Source: JAPWJZ01 sp964575605
GTDB lineage: Bacteria > Pseudomonadota > Alphaproteobacteria > Micavibrionales > UBA2020
Length of the DNA stretch: 64,000 nt
Assembly (NCBI GenBank): GCA_964575605.1
Contig: CAZNRN010000011.1
Coordinates: 1-64,000, forward strand
Direction: 5' to 3'
Part shown: piece by piece, positions 33,491 to 42,454 of the stretch
Layout of the letters: each line of letters begins with the position of its first letter
Numbering within the stretch: the first letter of the stretch is position 1
Notes under the pieces: model-generated
Told to the model about the DNA's origin: nothing
The model's database searches: none
The model's input: only the letters and a program-made list of their open reading frames with translations
Program-made: the position numbers and the translations under genes

Positions 33491-35434
33491 TTAAAACTTC
33501 CCCTCGCCGAGGGGCAGGCTCATTGTGACGACAGTACCAATGCCGACCTTGCTGCGCAAGGCGACAGTTCCGTGGTGCAGCTCGACAAAGTGCTGCACGA
33601 CCGACAACCCCAGACCGGAACCCGGGATGCCGGACGAGGTCGATGCTCGGAAATACTTTGAAAATACATGCGGAATTTCTTCAGCCGGGATGCCGACGCC
33701 GTGGTCCTGCACCTCGATCACGGCATAATCGCCTTCCTTGAAGGCGCTGATTTCGACCGCATCGGACTTGGGGGAATATTTCACGGCGTTGGAGACGAGG
33801 TTTGCCAAGGCCTGCCGGATCAGCTTGGCGTCCAGCACGATTGTATCCGGCAGCCCCCTCGCCTCCACCTTGATCTTGTGGTTGGGGGAAATGTCCTGCT
33901 GGTCGGCGCAGACCTCGCGGATAAGCTTCGCGAGGTCGCAGGGCTTCGGTTCCACCACCAGCTTGCCGGCGTCAAGCATATGGGTGGACAAAATGGTTTC
34001 GATGAGGCGTACAAGGCGGTCGACGGAGGAACGGATATTGACGGCGCGCTTTTGCAGCGCTTCCTTGCCAATGGTATCGCCGCGGCTGTGGATGATCTGC
34101 GCGTTGCCGTCGATGACGGTGAGCGGCGTGCGGAATTCGTGCGACACCATGGACACGAAAGTGCGCTGCTGTTCGACGATCGATTTTTCCTTGGCGAGCG
34201 CCGCCTCGAGCTCCGCCTGCTGGGCGGCAAGCAGCGCCTGCTGGCGCTTGTAATCGGTGATGTTGGTGGTGGAAACGACGATGCCGTTGGTTTCCGGGAT
34301 GCGGCGCGCCTGCAGGCGCACCCAGGTGCCGTTGTCCATCTTGAATTCTTTGTAGCCCTTGGGCTTCTTCCACCATTCCTTCATATCTATATAGCGTTCG
34401 TCGTCGTGGCGCAGGCCAACTTCGCGCGTCACGACCTCGAAGGCTTCCATGACGTTATTGCCTTCGCTCATCAGCTGGGCGCTGGCGGGGTATAACGTGC
34501 GGTAATGGCGGCTGGCGAACGTAATGATGCCGTTTTCATCCATGGCGATAAGGGCGTCGGGCGAAGCCGCAATCACCATATCGGCGCGCTTGTTGGCCTG
34601 CTCCGCCTCGCGCGTGCGCTGCTCGACGAGGTCTTCGAGGTGCAGGCGGTAGATTTTCAGCTCTACCTCCGCATGTTTTTGCGCCGTGACATCACGCAGG
34701 TGAAGGACGACGGCCTGCACCGTCGGATTACGCAACAGGTTCGAGCCCGTCGCTTCCATGGTCAGGTAATGGTCTTTCTTGTGGCGGAACAGGAATTCCA
34801 GTGACGTGCTTTCGGTCGGCGGCAACATCATGAGTTCGCGGAAGCCGAAGCGCAGCTGTTCGCGCCCTTCCTCATGCACGAAGCCGAAGAAATCCTGCCC
34901 CAGCACTGTCCAGAGCTCGTAGCCCAGCTGCCGCGCAAAAGCCGGGCTGGCATATAGAATGCTGCCATCGGTATCGAGCAGCAAAATAATGTCGTTCGAA
35001 TGTTCGATGATGCCGCGGAAACGTTCTTCACTCGCCTCCACCCTCGCCTCGGCGGCAGCGAGGTCGCGGAAGGCGATAATCTTTTCCAGCATATGGCGGC
35101 CGAGCGGCGAGCGCAGGTCGGCAAGGCTCATCACCTCGTCGACGCCTGCCTTGATGAACATGCCACGCATGCTTTCCGGGTCATCGTCGAGCACGACGGA
35201 AGTGCAGCGCGGGAAAGCCTCGGTCACCTTGTGCACGTCGGCGGCGGTCAGGCCCTCGCCCTGATTGACGATAAAAATAAGGTCGGGCGCGCGGTCGATC
35301 TTATTAATAGAGTCGAGGCTATAGGTGACCAGGCTCAGGACGTGACCCGCCAGATTATTCTCCATAATCTGTTCAAGCGCGTACTGGGTCTCCAATCCTT
35401 TGGCAACCACCAGACTGTTCAGTATCTGCGACAT
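33491..35434 (-). CDS. PAS-domain sensor histidine kinase with N-terminal pseudo-receiver
   Basis: 647 residues, no membrane segments, so cytoplasmic. Residues 1-115 look like a degenerate receiver domain (VVLDDDPESMRGMFIKAGVDEVMSL). PAS 1 lies at about 130-250, a linker coiled coil at 255-285, PAS 2 at about 285-400, and a second coiled coil (LLAAQQAELEAALAKEKSIVEQQ). HisKA has the phosphoacceptor His432 in SMVSHEFRTPL. The ATPase domain has N box NLVSNAVKYSP, G1 DHGVGIP and G2 GSGLGLSVVQ. Operon with the single-domain regulator. Signal unknown. Confidence 0.92.
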   Translation of the reverse strand: MSQILNSLVVAKGLETQYALEQIMENNLAGHVLSLVTYSLDSINKIDRAPDLIFIVNQGEGLTAADVHKVTEAFPRCTSVVLDDDPESMRGMFIKAGVDEVMSLADLRSPLGRHMLEKIIAFRDLAAAEARVEASEERFRGIIEHSNDIILLLDTDGSILYASPAFARQLGYELWTVLGQDFFGFVHEEGREQLRFGFRELMMLPPTESTSLEFLFRHKKDHYLTMEATGSNLLRNPTVQAVVLHLRDVTAQKHAEVELKIYRLHLEDLVEQRTREAEQANKRADMVIAASPDALIAMDENGIITFASRHYRTLYPASAQLMSEGNNVMEAFEVVTREVGLRHDDERYIDMKEWWKKPKGYKEFKMDNGTWVRLQARRIPETNGIVVSTTNITDYKRQQALLAAQQAELEAALAKEKSIVEQQRTFVSMVSHEFRTPLTVIDGNAQIIHSRGDTIGKEALQKRAVNIRSSVDRLVRLIETILSTHMLDAGKLVVEPKPCDLAKLIREVCADQQDISPNHKIKVEARGLPDTIVLDAKLIRQALANLVSNAVKYSPKSDAVEISAFKEGDYAVIEVQDHGVGIPAEEIPHVFSKYFRASTSSGIPGSGLGLSVVQHFVELHHGTVALRSKVGIGTVVTMSLPLGEGKF

Positions 35435-35648
35435 TATCCCCTACTGGTATATGTCTCCCCATGGTAGAGAATAGAGAGGAAGCGTGAATAATATATGAAG
35501 CTATTAAACCGCCTGACGGTATTTCATAGGCGGCATTTGCCCCCAATAAGAGTCTTTAAATTATCTAATATTTTCAATTGGTTAAAAACTAACCAGCCGT
35601 CCTGCCGCCTATTCCTCAATAATCATCCTAAGAAAACCCTGAAATTTC

Positions 35649-35676
35649 TTGACATATCGGGTTCCAAGAGTATATT
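35649..35676 (+). promoter_or_regulatory. strong sigma70 promoter of the rplU operon
   Basis: Perfect TTGACA (35649-35654), 16-base spacer, TATATT (35671-35676). The start would be near 35683, 70 bases before rplU. This is the clearest promoter in the window. The rest of the 318-base gap (35435-35648) is AT-rich and shows nothing else I can name. Confidence 0.8.
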
Positions 35677-35683
35677 CCCTCAT

Positions 35684-35710
35684 CTCGGACTGCCGCAGGG
35701 TGAGTCCGTC
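35684..35710 (+). promoter_or_regulatory. leader hairpin of the rplU mRNA
   Basis: CGGACT (35686-35691) pairs with AGTCCG (35703-35708) in the 5' leader, and CTC/GAG bases extend it. The rplU ATG has a weak ribosome binding site. An autoregulatory L21 leader is possible, but there is no sequence match I can vouch for. Confidence 0.35.
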
Positions 35711-35752
35711 TAGAGATTCACTATAAACACTTGAAATGAAACGGTCATAGCT

Positions 35753-36058
35753 ATGTACGCAGTCATTAAAACCGGTGGTAAGCAGTATCGCGTCCAAAAG
35801 GACGACGTCCTCGAAGTCGAGCTGCTCGAAGCCAAAAAGGGCGACAAAGTCTCGCTCGAAGTCCTCCTCCTCGGCGGCGACAGCCCCAAAATCGGCTCCC
35901 CCACTGTTTCGGGTGCAACGGTTTCGGCAGAAGTTGTCGACCTCGTGAAGAGCGACAAGGTCATCGTCTTCAAAAAGAAGCGCCGTCAAAACTATCGCCG
36001 CAAAAACGGCCATCGTCAGAACTACACCGTTCTGAAGATCACGGACATCAAAGGTTAA
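35753..36058 (+). CDS. rplU: 50S ribosomal protein L21
   Basis: 101 residues, standard length. MYAVIKTGGKQYRVQKDD at the start, VLLLGG and GDSPKIGSPTV in the middle, KSDKVIVFKKKRRQNYRRKNGHRQ near the end, all characteristic of bL21. First gene of the rplU-rpmA-obgE cluster conserved in bacteria. Confidence 0.97.
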   Translation: MYAVIKTGGKQYRVQKDDVLEVELLEAKKGDKVSLEVLLLGGDSPKIGSPTVSGATVSAEVVDLVKSDKVIVFKKKRRQNYRRKNGHRQNYTVLKITDIKG

Positions 36059-36069
36059 GGAGATAAACA

Positions 36070-36342
36070 ATGGCACATAAGAAAGCCGGTGGTAGTTCCA
36101 AGAACGGCCGCGACTCAGCGGGCCAGCGACTTGGTGTGAAAGTGTACGGCGGCCAGGAAATCCTGACCGGCGGAATCATCGTTCGCCAGCGCGGCACCCA
36201 GTACCATCCCGGCAAATTCGTCGGCATCGGCCGCGACCACACGATCTTCGCCAAGCGCGACGGCGTTGTGAAATTCCACGGCGGCCCGAAAAACCGCCAG
36301 TACATTTCCGTTGTTCCCGCGAACACGGAAGCTGCGGAGTAA
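36070..36342 (+). CDS. rpmA: 50S ribosomal protein L27
   Basis: 90 residues: MAHKKAGGSSKNGRDSAGQR followed by LGVKVYGGQ and GGIIVRQRGTQYHPG, the conserved bL27 sequence whose N-terminal tail reaches the peptidyl transferase centre. AAGGAG lies 8 bases before the ATG; 11 bases after rplU. Confidence 0.97.
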   Translation: MAHKKAGGSSKNGRDSAGQRLGVKVYGGQEILTGGIIVRQRGTQYHPGKFVGIGRDHTIFAKRDGVVKFHGGPKNRQYISVVPANTEAAE

Positions 36343-36361
36343 TCACCGCTGGTTAAGGTTT

Positions 36362-36394
36362 AAAAAGCCGGGGAAGAAATTCCCCGGTTTTTTA
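36362..36394 (+). terminator. terminator hairpin between rpmA and obgE
   Basis: Stem ccggggaa (36368-36375) with ttccccgg (36380-36387), GAAA tetraloop, then six T. It ends 12 bases before the obgE ATG, so it must be read through or act as an attenuator for obgE. Confidence 0.85.
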
Positions 36395-36405
36395 TTGGTG
36401 TAGAA

Positions 36406-37428
36406 ATGAAATTCCTCGACGAAGCAAAGATATACCTCGAAAGCGGCAAGGGCGGCCCCGGATGCGTGGCCTTCCGCCGCGAGAAGTATGTCGACATGGG
36501 CGGTCCCGACGGCGGCAACGGCGGGCGCGGCGGACATGTGTATCTCGAGGCTGTGGCGAACCTCAACACCCTAATCGATTTCCGCTATACACAGCACTTC
36601 CGCGCGGGCCATGGCGCCAACGGCTCCGGCGCCAACTGCACGGGCAAGGACGGCAAGGATATTGTTGTGAAGGTGCCCGTGGGCACCGTCATACTCGACG
36701 ACGACAAGGAAACCGAGCTGTTCGATATGATGACACCCGGCGAACGCATCTTGTTCATCAAGGGCGGCGACGGCGGGTTCGGCAACGCGCATTACAAGTC
36801 ATCGACTAACCGCGCGCCGCGCAAAGCAACCCCCGGTTACCCCGGAGAGGAACGCGCCGTCTGGCTGCGCCTGAAACTGATTGCCGACGCCGGTATTATC
36901 GGCCTGCCGAACGCCGGCAAATCGACCTTCCTGTCGGTCACGACGCGCGCAAAGCCGAAGATTGCCGATTACCCCTTCACCACCCTCGCCCCCAACCTCG
37001 GCGTCATGCGCAGCCACGACAAGGAATTTGTTCTGGCCGACATCCCGGGTCTTATCGAGGGTGCTTCCGAAGGCAAAGGCCTTGGCACCCGCTTCCTCGG
37101 CCACGTCGAGCGCACGCGCGTGCTTCTGCACCTGATCGACGCGACGCAGGACGACGTTGTCGGCGCCTATAAAACTATCCGCGCCGAGCTGAAAAGCTAT
37201 GGCGCAGGCCTTGCCAAGAAGCCCGAAGTCATCGTTTTGAACAAGGCTGACGCGCTGGGCGAAGAACTGGCCGAAGAGCGCCGTGCCGAGCTGTCGAAGG
37301 CCATCCGCAAGAAAGTCCTCGTCATTTCCGCGGTTGCCCACCAAGGCACCGACGAGGTGCTGGCCGAGCTGATGAAGCACATCGAAAAAGGCCGCAAGAA
37401 AGAGAAGGAAGACGAGCGGTATAATTGA
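36406..37428 (+). CDS. obgE: Obg family GTPase
   Basis: 340 residues. Essential GTPase linked to 50S assembly and stress control. N-terminal glycine-rich Obg fold (GGPGCVAFRREKYV, GGPDGGNGGRGGHV, GGDGGFGNAHYKS), then the G domain: G1 GLPNAGKST, switch I PFTTLAPN, G3 DIPGLIEGA, G4 NKAD, G5 SAVA. Short Lys/Glu tail in place of a long C-terminal domain. The Shine-Dalgarno is weak and the gene starts immediately after a terminator hairpin. Confidence 0.96.
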   Translation: MKFLDEAKIYLESGKGGPGCVAFRREKYVDMGGPDGGNGGRGGHVYLEAVANLNTLIDFRYTQHFRAGHGANGSGANCTGKDGKDIVVKVPVGTVILDDDKETELFDMMTPGERILFIKGGDGGFGNAHYKSSTNRAPRKATPGYPGEERAVWLRLKLIADAGIIGLPNAGKSTFLSVTTRAKPKIADYPFTTLAPNLGVMRSHDKEFVLADIPGLIEGASEGKGLGTRFLGHVERTRVLLHLIDATQDDVVGAYKTIRAELKSYGAGLAKKPEVIVLNKADALGEELAEERRAELSKAIRKKVLVISAVAHQGTDEVLAELMKHIEKGRKKEKEDERYN

Positions 37429-37499
37429 TACCACTGCCTGCTTCAACAGCCTCAATAACTATTTACTCGCCTTTGCGCTTCATATTTTCAGGATCAGGT

Positions 37500-37961
37500 A
37501 TGTATAGATTGCTAGGTAGAATTTGTATTTACGGCACTAAAGTCAGTGTTGATAAGTGTGCATCGATTGCATCAATTCCAAATGGAACGATAAAGCAAAT
37601 CGGATTGAAAGCAAAAGCACCACCCTTAGACGCATGGGTCTATGAATCTCCCTTGTATCGTTTCAACTTTGATGAAAATGATCATGAAATCCGTGATTTT
37701 CTTACAACCCATTTAAAAGTCGGCGATGCCTTAGCTCCCCGTGACGCCGGAATCGAATATGCCTTTTTGACACTGATTCCTGTTGTTGCGAGTTATGAAG
37801 ATACCTTTGCCGGTATCTTTAGTTGTGAAACGTTGCGACTTCTAGCGAATATGGGACTTGAACTTGAAATCTCACCAGAGGCTTTAATGCCAGACGCACC
37901 CTATTGGAAAGATGATCCGAATTGGAGTTCCAAGCAAGACACCAGCACCAAATTTACATAG
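37500..37961 (+). CDS. DUF4279-like protein, 153 aa
   Basis: Start at ATG 37500 with AGGA at spacing 7; the longer frame (37425) overlaps obgE and is rejected. The pattern fits DUF4279 proteins: an N-terminal strand CIYGTKVS, W/YESPLYRF, HLKVGDALAPRDAG in the middle, and a C-terminal helix-strand LLANMGLELEISPEALMP ending in a Pro/Trp stretch. Members are often found as immunity-like or orphan proteins. The gene is distinctly richer in A and T than its neighbours, suggesting recent acquisition. No toxin is adjacent. Confidence 0.6.
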   Translation: MYRLLGRICIYGTKVSVDKCASIASIPNGTIKQIGLKAKAPPLDAWVYESPLYRFNFDENDHEIRDFLTTHLKVGDALAPRDAGIEYAFLTLIPVVASYEDTFAGIFSCETLRLLANMGLELEISPEALMPDAPYWKDDPNWSSKQDTSTKFT

Positions 37962-38048
37962 CGCGCCCTGTCATCGCCTAAATATTCTATCTTTCCCCCC
38001 CCTGCTTTGATAAAATTCAACGTATTGAATTAACGGGGTAATTTCAAA

Positions 38049-38282
38049 ATGTCTGACGAATTAATCCAGCTTTTCTCTGAAGTGCTGCAGGTTGACGCAT
38101 CGAAGCTCAACGACAATTCATCCCCCGATAACGTCAAGCAGTGGGACAGCCTCGCGGCCATGCACCTCGTCGCGGCGATCGAGGAAAAATACAAAGTCAT
38201 GCTCTCGACCAAGGAGATCATGAAAATGTCGACCATCGGCCTCGCCCGCAAGACCCTGCAAGGCAAGAATGTGAAGGTTTGA
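38049..38282 (+). CDS. acyl carrier protein of the acyl-transfer operon
   Basis: 77 residues, four-helix carrier protein. Ser34 in the WDSLAAMHL segment is the phosphopantetheine attachment site (family DSL). It is not the fatty-acid ACP: it is less acidic, ends in basic GKNVKV, and heads an operon with an FkbH-like protein. By the FkbJ/FkbH precedent it would carry a glyceryl thioester. By position it plays the part of DltC. The stop overlaps the next ATG (TGATG), so the two are translationally coupled. Confidence 0.88.
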   Translation: MSDELIQLFSEVLQVDASKLNDNSSPDNVKQWDSLAAMHLVAAIEEKYKVMLSTKEIMKMSTIGLARKTLQGKNVKV

Positions 38283-40030
38283 TGGCCGCTGATCCTAAAA
38301 CGGAATGGCGCGCATACCTCTCACAGCAACCGAAACCTGATTACATCATCGGCGTTTCATCGAGCGTGACGGCAGACCCGCTTGCGCCCTACCTCGGTGC
38401 GCACCTGCTGGGCAAGAAATATGCGCCGCAGGTTGTTTTCGGCGATTTCAACCAGCTCCACCAGGCCTGCCTCGATCACAAAAGTTTCTTTGGCCGCGAT
38501 GACCTGAACGCGATTGTGTTGCTATGGCGGCTGGAAGATATGTTCGGGGGGCTGCTGGCGCAATGCCTTGACCATCCGGGCGAAGCGCTGCCGAAACTGT
38601 TCGACGAACTGCGCGGGCTGGCCGCCGCGGTCGCCAAACTGCGCAAGGATTTCAAGGGTACGCTGGTCGTGGCCGTGCCGCCCTACCCCGCGATACCGGG
38701 ATACGAGGCACAGGATATCGGGCAGGCGGCGTCTGGCGCGCTTGTCTACACAAAACTGTCGCAGCTGTGGACGGAAGAGATTGCGAAGATCGGCCGCGTA
38801 AGGCTGCTGGACCTGCAGGGACTTCTGCTGCAAACGGGCGCGCGCAATGCGCATGACGCGCGCAAATGGGCGCTTTACCGCCAGCCTTATACCGAGGCTT
38901 TCTGGGCCGATATCGGGCGGCAGGCGGGGCGCATGATCGCCGCTGAAAAAATCAGCCCGAAGAAATGCATCGTGCTCGACCTCGATAATACCTTATGGGG
39001 CGGGATTGTCGGCGAGGATGGATTGGAAGGCCTCGCACTCGGTGACGATTTCCCGGGCAAGGCGTTTCGCGATTTCCAGCGTTACCTGAAACACCTGCAA
39101 TCCAAAGGCGTGATGCTGGCCGTGGCGTCGAAGAACAACCCTGATGACGCGCTTGAGGTTTTCGACAAGCACGATGCCATGGTGCTGTCGCGCAAGGATG
39201 TGCTGGTTTTTGAAATCCATTGGGAGTCAAAGGTCGAGAGCCTGAAGCGTATCGCGAAAAAGCTCAACATCGGCCTCGACAGTTTCGTTTTCGTCGACGA
39301 CAACCCCAAGGAAATCGGCGAGGTTCAGGAACGCCTGCCCGAGGTTTCCTGCGTGATGGTGCCCGAGGAACTGGCCGAACTGCCCGGCCTGCTGGCCAAT
39401 ACCGATTTCTTCGATTTCGCCGAAGTGACCGACGAAGACCGCCGCCGCACCGAAATGATGGCCGCCGACGTCGAGCGCCAGACGGTGCAGGACAGCATGT
39501 CGGAAGACGATTTCCGCAAATCGCTAAACCTGAAAATCGATGTTTTCCAGGCGGAGAAACAGCATCTCGCCCGCATCACGCAGCTGGTCAACAAAACCAA
39601 CCAGTTCAACCTGACCACCCTGCGCCGCACGCAGGACGAGGTGGAAGCGCTCAACGCCGCAGCAGACGCGCTTGTGCTGGGCATGGATATCAAGGACAAA
39701 TACGGCGATTACGGGCTGGTGGGCGTTGCTATCCTGAAGAAACAAAACAAGGCCTGCATTATCGACACGCTGCTGATGAGCTGCCGCGTGCTGGGCCGCG
39801 GGGCGGAGGCGACGTTCTTCTCGAAACTGGCCGAAGCGGCAAAATCGCTGGGCTGCGATGAAATGCGCGGCCGGTATATCCCAACCGCGAAGAACGGCAT
39901 GGTGAAAGACCTCTATCCGCGTTTCGGTTTCGTGCAGGAGGGCGAGGAATGGGTGATGAAGATCGCGACCGCCCCCGCCACGCCCGCGCATATCGACGCG
40001 GCGTTGACATTACGCCGGAAAGCCGGCTGA
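38282..40030 (+). CDS. FkbH-like HAD protein, predicted glyceryl-ACP synthase
   Basis: 582 residues from ATG 38282. The N-terminal 210 residues (YIIGVSSSVTADPLAPYLG) are the helper domain usual in FkbH proteins. The HAD domain begins at about 225 with IVLDLDNTLWGGIVGEDGLEG (DxD nucleophile), then VASKNNPDDA, and motif IV in FVFVDDNPKEIGEVQ. The C terminus has an acetyltransferase-like fold (LVGVAILKK, IDTLLMSCRVLGRGAE). Characterised FkbH enzymes take 1,3-bisphosphoglycerate and load glyceryl onto an ACP. Here the ACP is the preceding gene. Exact cargo is inference. Confidence 0.85.
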   Translation: MAADPKTEWRAYLSQQPKPDYIIGVSSSVTADPLAPYLGAHLLGKKYAPQVVFGDFNQLHQACLDHKSFFGRDDLNAIVLLWRLEDMFGGLLAQCLDHPGEALPKLFDELRGLAAAVAKLRKDFKGTLVVAVPPYPAIPGYEAQDIGQAASGALVYTKLSQLWTEEIAKIGRVRLLDLQGLLLQTGARNAHDARKWALYRQPYTEAFWADIGRQAGRMIAAEKISPKKCIVLDLDNTLWGGIVGEDGLEGLALGDDFPGKAFRDFQRYLKHLQSKGVMLAVASKNNPDDALEVFDKHDAMVLSRKDVLVFEIHWESKVESLKRIAKKLNIGLDSFVFVDDNPKEIGEVQERLPEVSCVMVPEELAELPGLLANTDFFDFAEVTDEDRRRTEMMAADVERQTVQDSMSEDDFRKSLNLKIDVFQAEKQHLARITQLVNKTNQFNLTTLRRTQDEVEALNAAADALVLGMDIKDKYGDYGLVGVAILKKQNKACIIDTLLMSCRVLGRGAEATFFSKLAEAAKSLGCDEMRGRYIPTAKNGMVKDLYPRFGFVQEGEEWVMKIATAPATPAHIDAALTLRRKAG

Positions 40031-40031
40031 G

Positions 40032-41255
40032 ATGTTCCGGTTCCATTACGACAGCTATGCCTACTTCTTCGACCTGCTGGCGCTCTGCATCCTTCTCGTC
40101 CCCGCCTATTACGCCCTGAAAACCGAAACCTCGCGCCGCATCCTGCTGACGCTGGGCGGCATGTACCTGATGTATTTCATCGCGCCCCGGCTGGTGCTGT
40201 TTTACGTCATCTTCTGGGGCATGGTTTATATGCTGCACAGGCTGCTTGGCATGCTGGAGCAGCGCGGCGGCGCGGGGCCGTTTTTCTGGCTCTCCGTCGC
40301 CCTGCCCCTGCTGCCCATGGTCGCGTGGAAGCTGATCGGCGAGCCGTTCAATTATGATTTCAATTTAATCCTGAACGGGATGCTCAAGCCGCTGTCGCGC
40401 AACCTGTGGGAAATCGACATGTCGCGGGACCTGCTGACGCCGCTCGGCATTTCCTTCGCCTCGTTCCGGGCAGTCGACCTGCTGGTGAAAACCTACCTTG
40501 GCAAGCTCGAAGGGCTGTCGTTCGGGCAGGTGATGTTCTACGGCTTTTTCCCGCCCGTGCAGGTGGTCGGCCCCATCAGCGAATACGAGGAAACGGCAAA
40601 GCTGGACGCCAAGGCCGACCCGCACAATATTTTCGAGGGGCTCTTCCGCATCGCCAGCGGCTTTATCAAGGTCTTTTTCCTCTCCAGCCTGCTGTCATTC
40701 ACATCCGATCGCATCCTGAATCCCACAGGCCTTTCAGCGGGCGAGGCTTGGCTGATGCTGATAGGCTATTCCTGGTATTTCTACCTGAACTTCTCGGGCT
40801 ATTCCGATATCGCGATCGGTGTCGCGCGGTTGTTCGGCATTACGCTGAAGGAAAACTTCAGCTTCCCCCTGCTCCGCCCGCGCAATATCCAGGAGTACTG
40901 GAACAACTGGCACATGAGCCTGTCCCGCTTCGCCCAGCGCAATATCTTCGTGCCCTGTGGCGGCTACCGCGAAAAGACGCAGTATTTCGCGCTGGTCATG
41001 ACGATGATGGTGATCGCGCTCTGGCACAACCTGAATGCAGGCGCGCTCGTCTTCGGCATTTACCACTCGATCGGCCTTGTCGTTCACCGCATGTATGCAA
41101 AAAAGCTGGGTGAAAAGCGCGTGCCGCCGCTGCCTGAAAAACTGTTTTACCACGTATTCACCTACCTCTTTGCCATCGTCGGCTACCCGATGGTTGTCGT
41201 TACAAGCCTTGACCAACTGGTCACCATCCTGAAAACACTGGCGGGGCTGTCATGA
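40032..41255 (+). CDS. MBOAT family membrane O-acyltransferase (DltB/AlgI-like)
   Basis: 407 residues, about 10 membrane helices. Conserved MBOAT features: ISFASFRAVDLLVKTY, FYGFFPPVQVVGPI (family FFP...GPI), NFSGYSDIAIGVARLFG, NIQEYWNNWHMSLSRF with the first conserved His, VPCGGY, and the catalytic-type His in VIALWHNLNAGALVFGIYH. Matches the DltB/AlgI/PatA branch that moves acyl groups across the membrane. One base after the FkbH-like gene; its stop overlaps the next start (ATGA). Confidence 0.92.
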   Translation: MFRFHYDSYAYFFDLLALCILLVPAYYALKTETSRRILLTLGGMYLMYFIAPRLVLFYVIFWGMVYMLHRLLGMLEQRGGAGPFFWLSVALPLLPMVAWKLIGEPFNYDFNLILNGMLKPLSRNLWEIDMSRDLLTPLGISFASFRAVDLLVKTYLGKLEGLSFGQVMFYGFFPPVQVVGPISEYEETAKLDAKADPHNIFEGLFRIASGFIKVFFLSSLLSFTSDRILNPTGLSAGEAWLMLIGYSWYFYLNFSGYSDIAIGVARLFGITLKENFSFPLLRPRNIQEYWNNWHMSLSRFAQRNIFVPCGGYREKTQYFALVMTMMVIALWHNLNAGALVFGIYHSIGLVVHRMYAKKLGEKRVPPLPEKLFYHVFTYLFAIVGYPMVVVTSLDQLVTILKTLAGLS

Positions 41256-42454
41256 TCGACGTGAACAACATACCCGGATACAAGGCTACATGGTGGGGCA
41301 TCGTGCGCATCGCTTTCTGGGTGGCTCTGTTCCTGACGGCAGCCAGCATATACCTGCCCTCCGCCCCCGAAAACACGCCCTTCGAGGCCAGCCCCCACAA
41401 CCCCCGCCTGCGCCTGACCGCCACCATTGCGGAAGATCCGCGCTTCGTCCTGAAATTGCCCCGGCAGGAAGGCGTGAATATCGCCTGGATCACTGATTCC
41501 AGCGGCGCCATTTTCCCGCCCGACAAGTTCGTGGCCGAGGCGGATTACAAGGATACGAAACTTATCCCCTCCCTCGTGCTCGACCGCCTGCAGAAAATGG
41601 GCAAGCAAAAGGATATCGGCATCGACCTTAATATCCAGCCCGGCCTGCGTGCGCTTGAAAATTATTCATCCGCCGCCGCGGCAATTGAATCAAAGCCCGA
41701 CGCAATCGTCATGTCATTCAACCCCTTCTGGCTGATGAACGGGTACGAGATCCACAAACGCCGCGCGCACCTGAACCGCGCCAGCGCACTCTGGGCGGAG
41801 CATCCGCCGGCCTGGCCTTGGCTTGTGACAATGGCATCGCCCGCCAATAACCTGTGGTCGGCGCTCGGCCGCAAATACGCCATCATTTCGGATATGGGCC
41901 TGTACAAGGGCCGCATCGAAGCACTCCTGCCCCATATCGCACCGCAGCCCGCAGCCGAGCCCGCAGGTGACAAGGTTCAGCTGATCAAAAGCAATGTGGT
42001 GTTCTGGGCCTGCTTCGGCACGCTGAAGGAAGACTGCACGAAAATCATCCACCCCAGCGGCAAAGGCCTCGACAACCGCCTCTGGTACCGGGAGATGCTG
42101 AAGCTGTCCGATATGAATTCCATGGGGCTTGCCGCAGACATCTGGCAGAAGACCATCGATATGCTGATCCACAGCGGCATCCCGTCCTATATCTACATGA
42201 TGCCCGTTGGCCCCGACGTGAAGGGCGATGCCGCGGCCTATGACAAGCTACAGGATTTCGAGGCATTTTTGCAGGATTACGCTAAACGGTACGAAGGCAC
42301 CAATATCCACATAACCCCGCGCATCCCCGCCGATATCCAGAAATCCATCAAATTCAGGCCGGATGACAGCGCGCATGTAATTACACCGGGCAAATTAGAT
42401 TACTACCTCGCCCAGCAGATATGGCCTATAATCAACTCTCCAAAGGGCAGATAA
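41252..42454 (+). CDS. membrane-anchored SGNH-like protein (DltD/AlgX-like position)
   Basis: 400 residues: N-terminal membrane anchor at about 14-34, remainder periplasmic. ITDSSGAIFPP near residue 80 could hold the nucleophilic Ser, and RPDDSAHVITPGKLDYY near 375 has the Asp-x-x-His spacing typical of SGNH hydrolases and of DltD. Between them lie NPFWLMNG and YIYMMPVGPD. Overlaps the MBOAT gene by four bases, as dltB-dltD pairs often do. Its role would be to receive the acyl group outside and pass it to the acceptor. Family is inference from motifs and context. Confidence 0.7.
   Translation: MIDVNNIPGYKATWWGIVRIAFWVALFLTAASIYLPSAPENTPFEASPHNPRLRLTATIAEDPRFVLKLPRQEGVNIAWITDSSGAIFPPDKFVAEADYKDTKLIPSLVLDRLQKMGKQKDIGIDLNIQPGLRALENYSSAAAAIESKPDAIVMSFNPFWLMNGYEIHKRRAHLNRASALWAEHPPAWPWLVTMASPANNLWSALGRKYAIISDMGLYKGRIEALLPHIAPQPAAEPAGDKVQLIKSNVVFWACFGTLKEDCTKIIHPSGKGLDNRLWYREMLKLSDMNSMGLAADIWQKTIDMLIHSGIPSYIYMMPVGPDVKGDAAAYDKLQDFEAFLQDYAKRYEGTNIHITPRIPADIQKSIKFRPDDSAHVITPGKLDYYLAQQIWPIINSPKGR

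Noticed and set aside
35495..35713. 72-codon ORF between the histidine kinase and rplU
   Set aside because: It runs through the strong rplU promoter and leader hairpin, has no ribosome site and an atypical composition.
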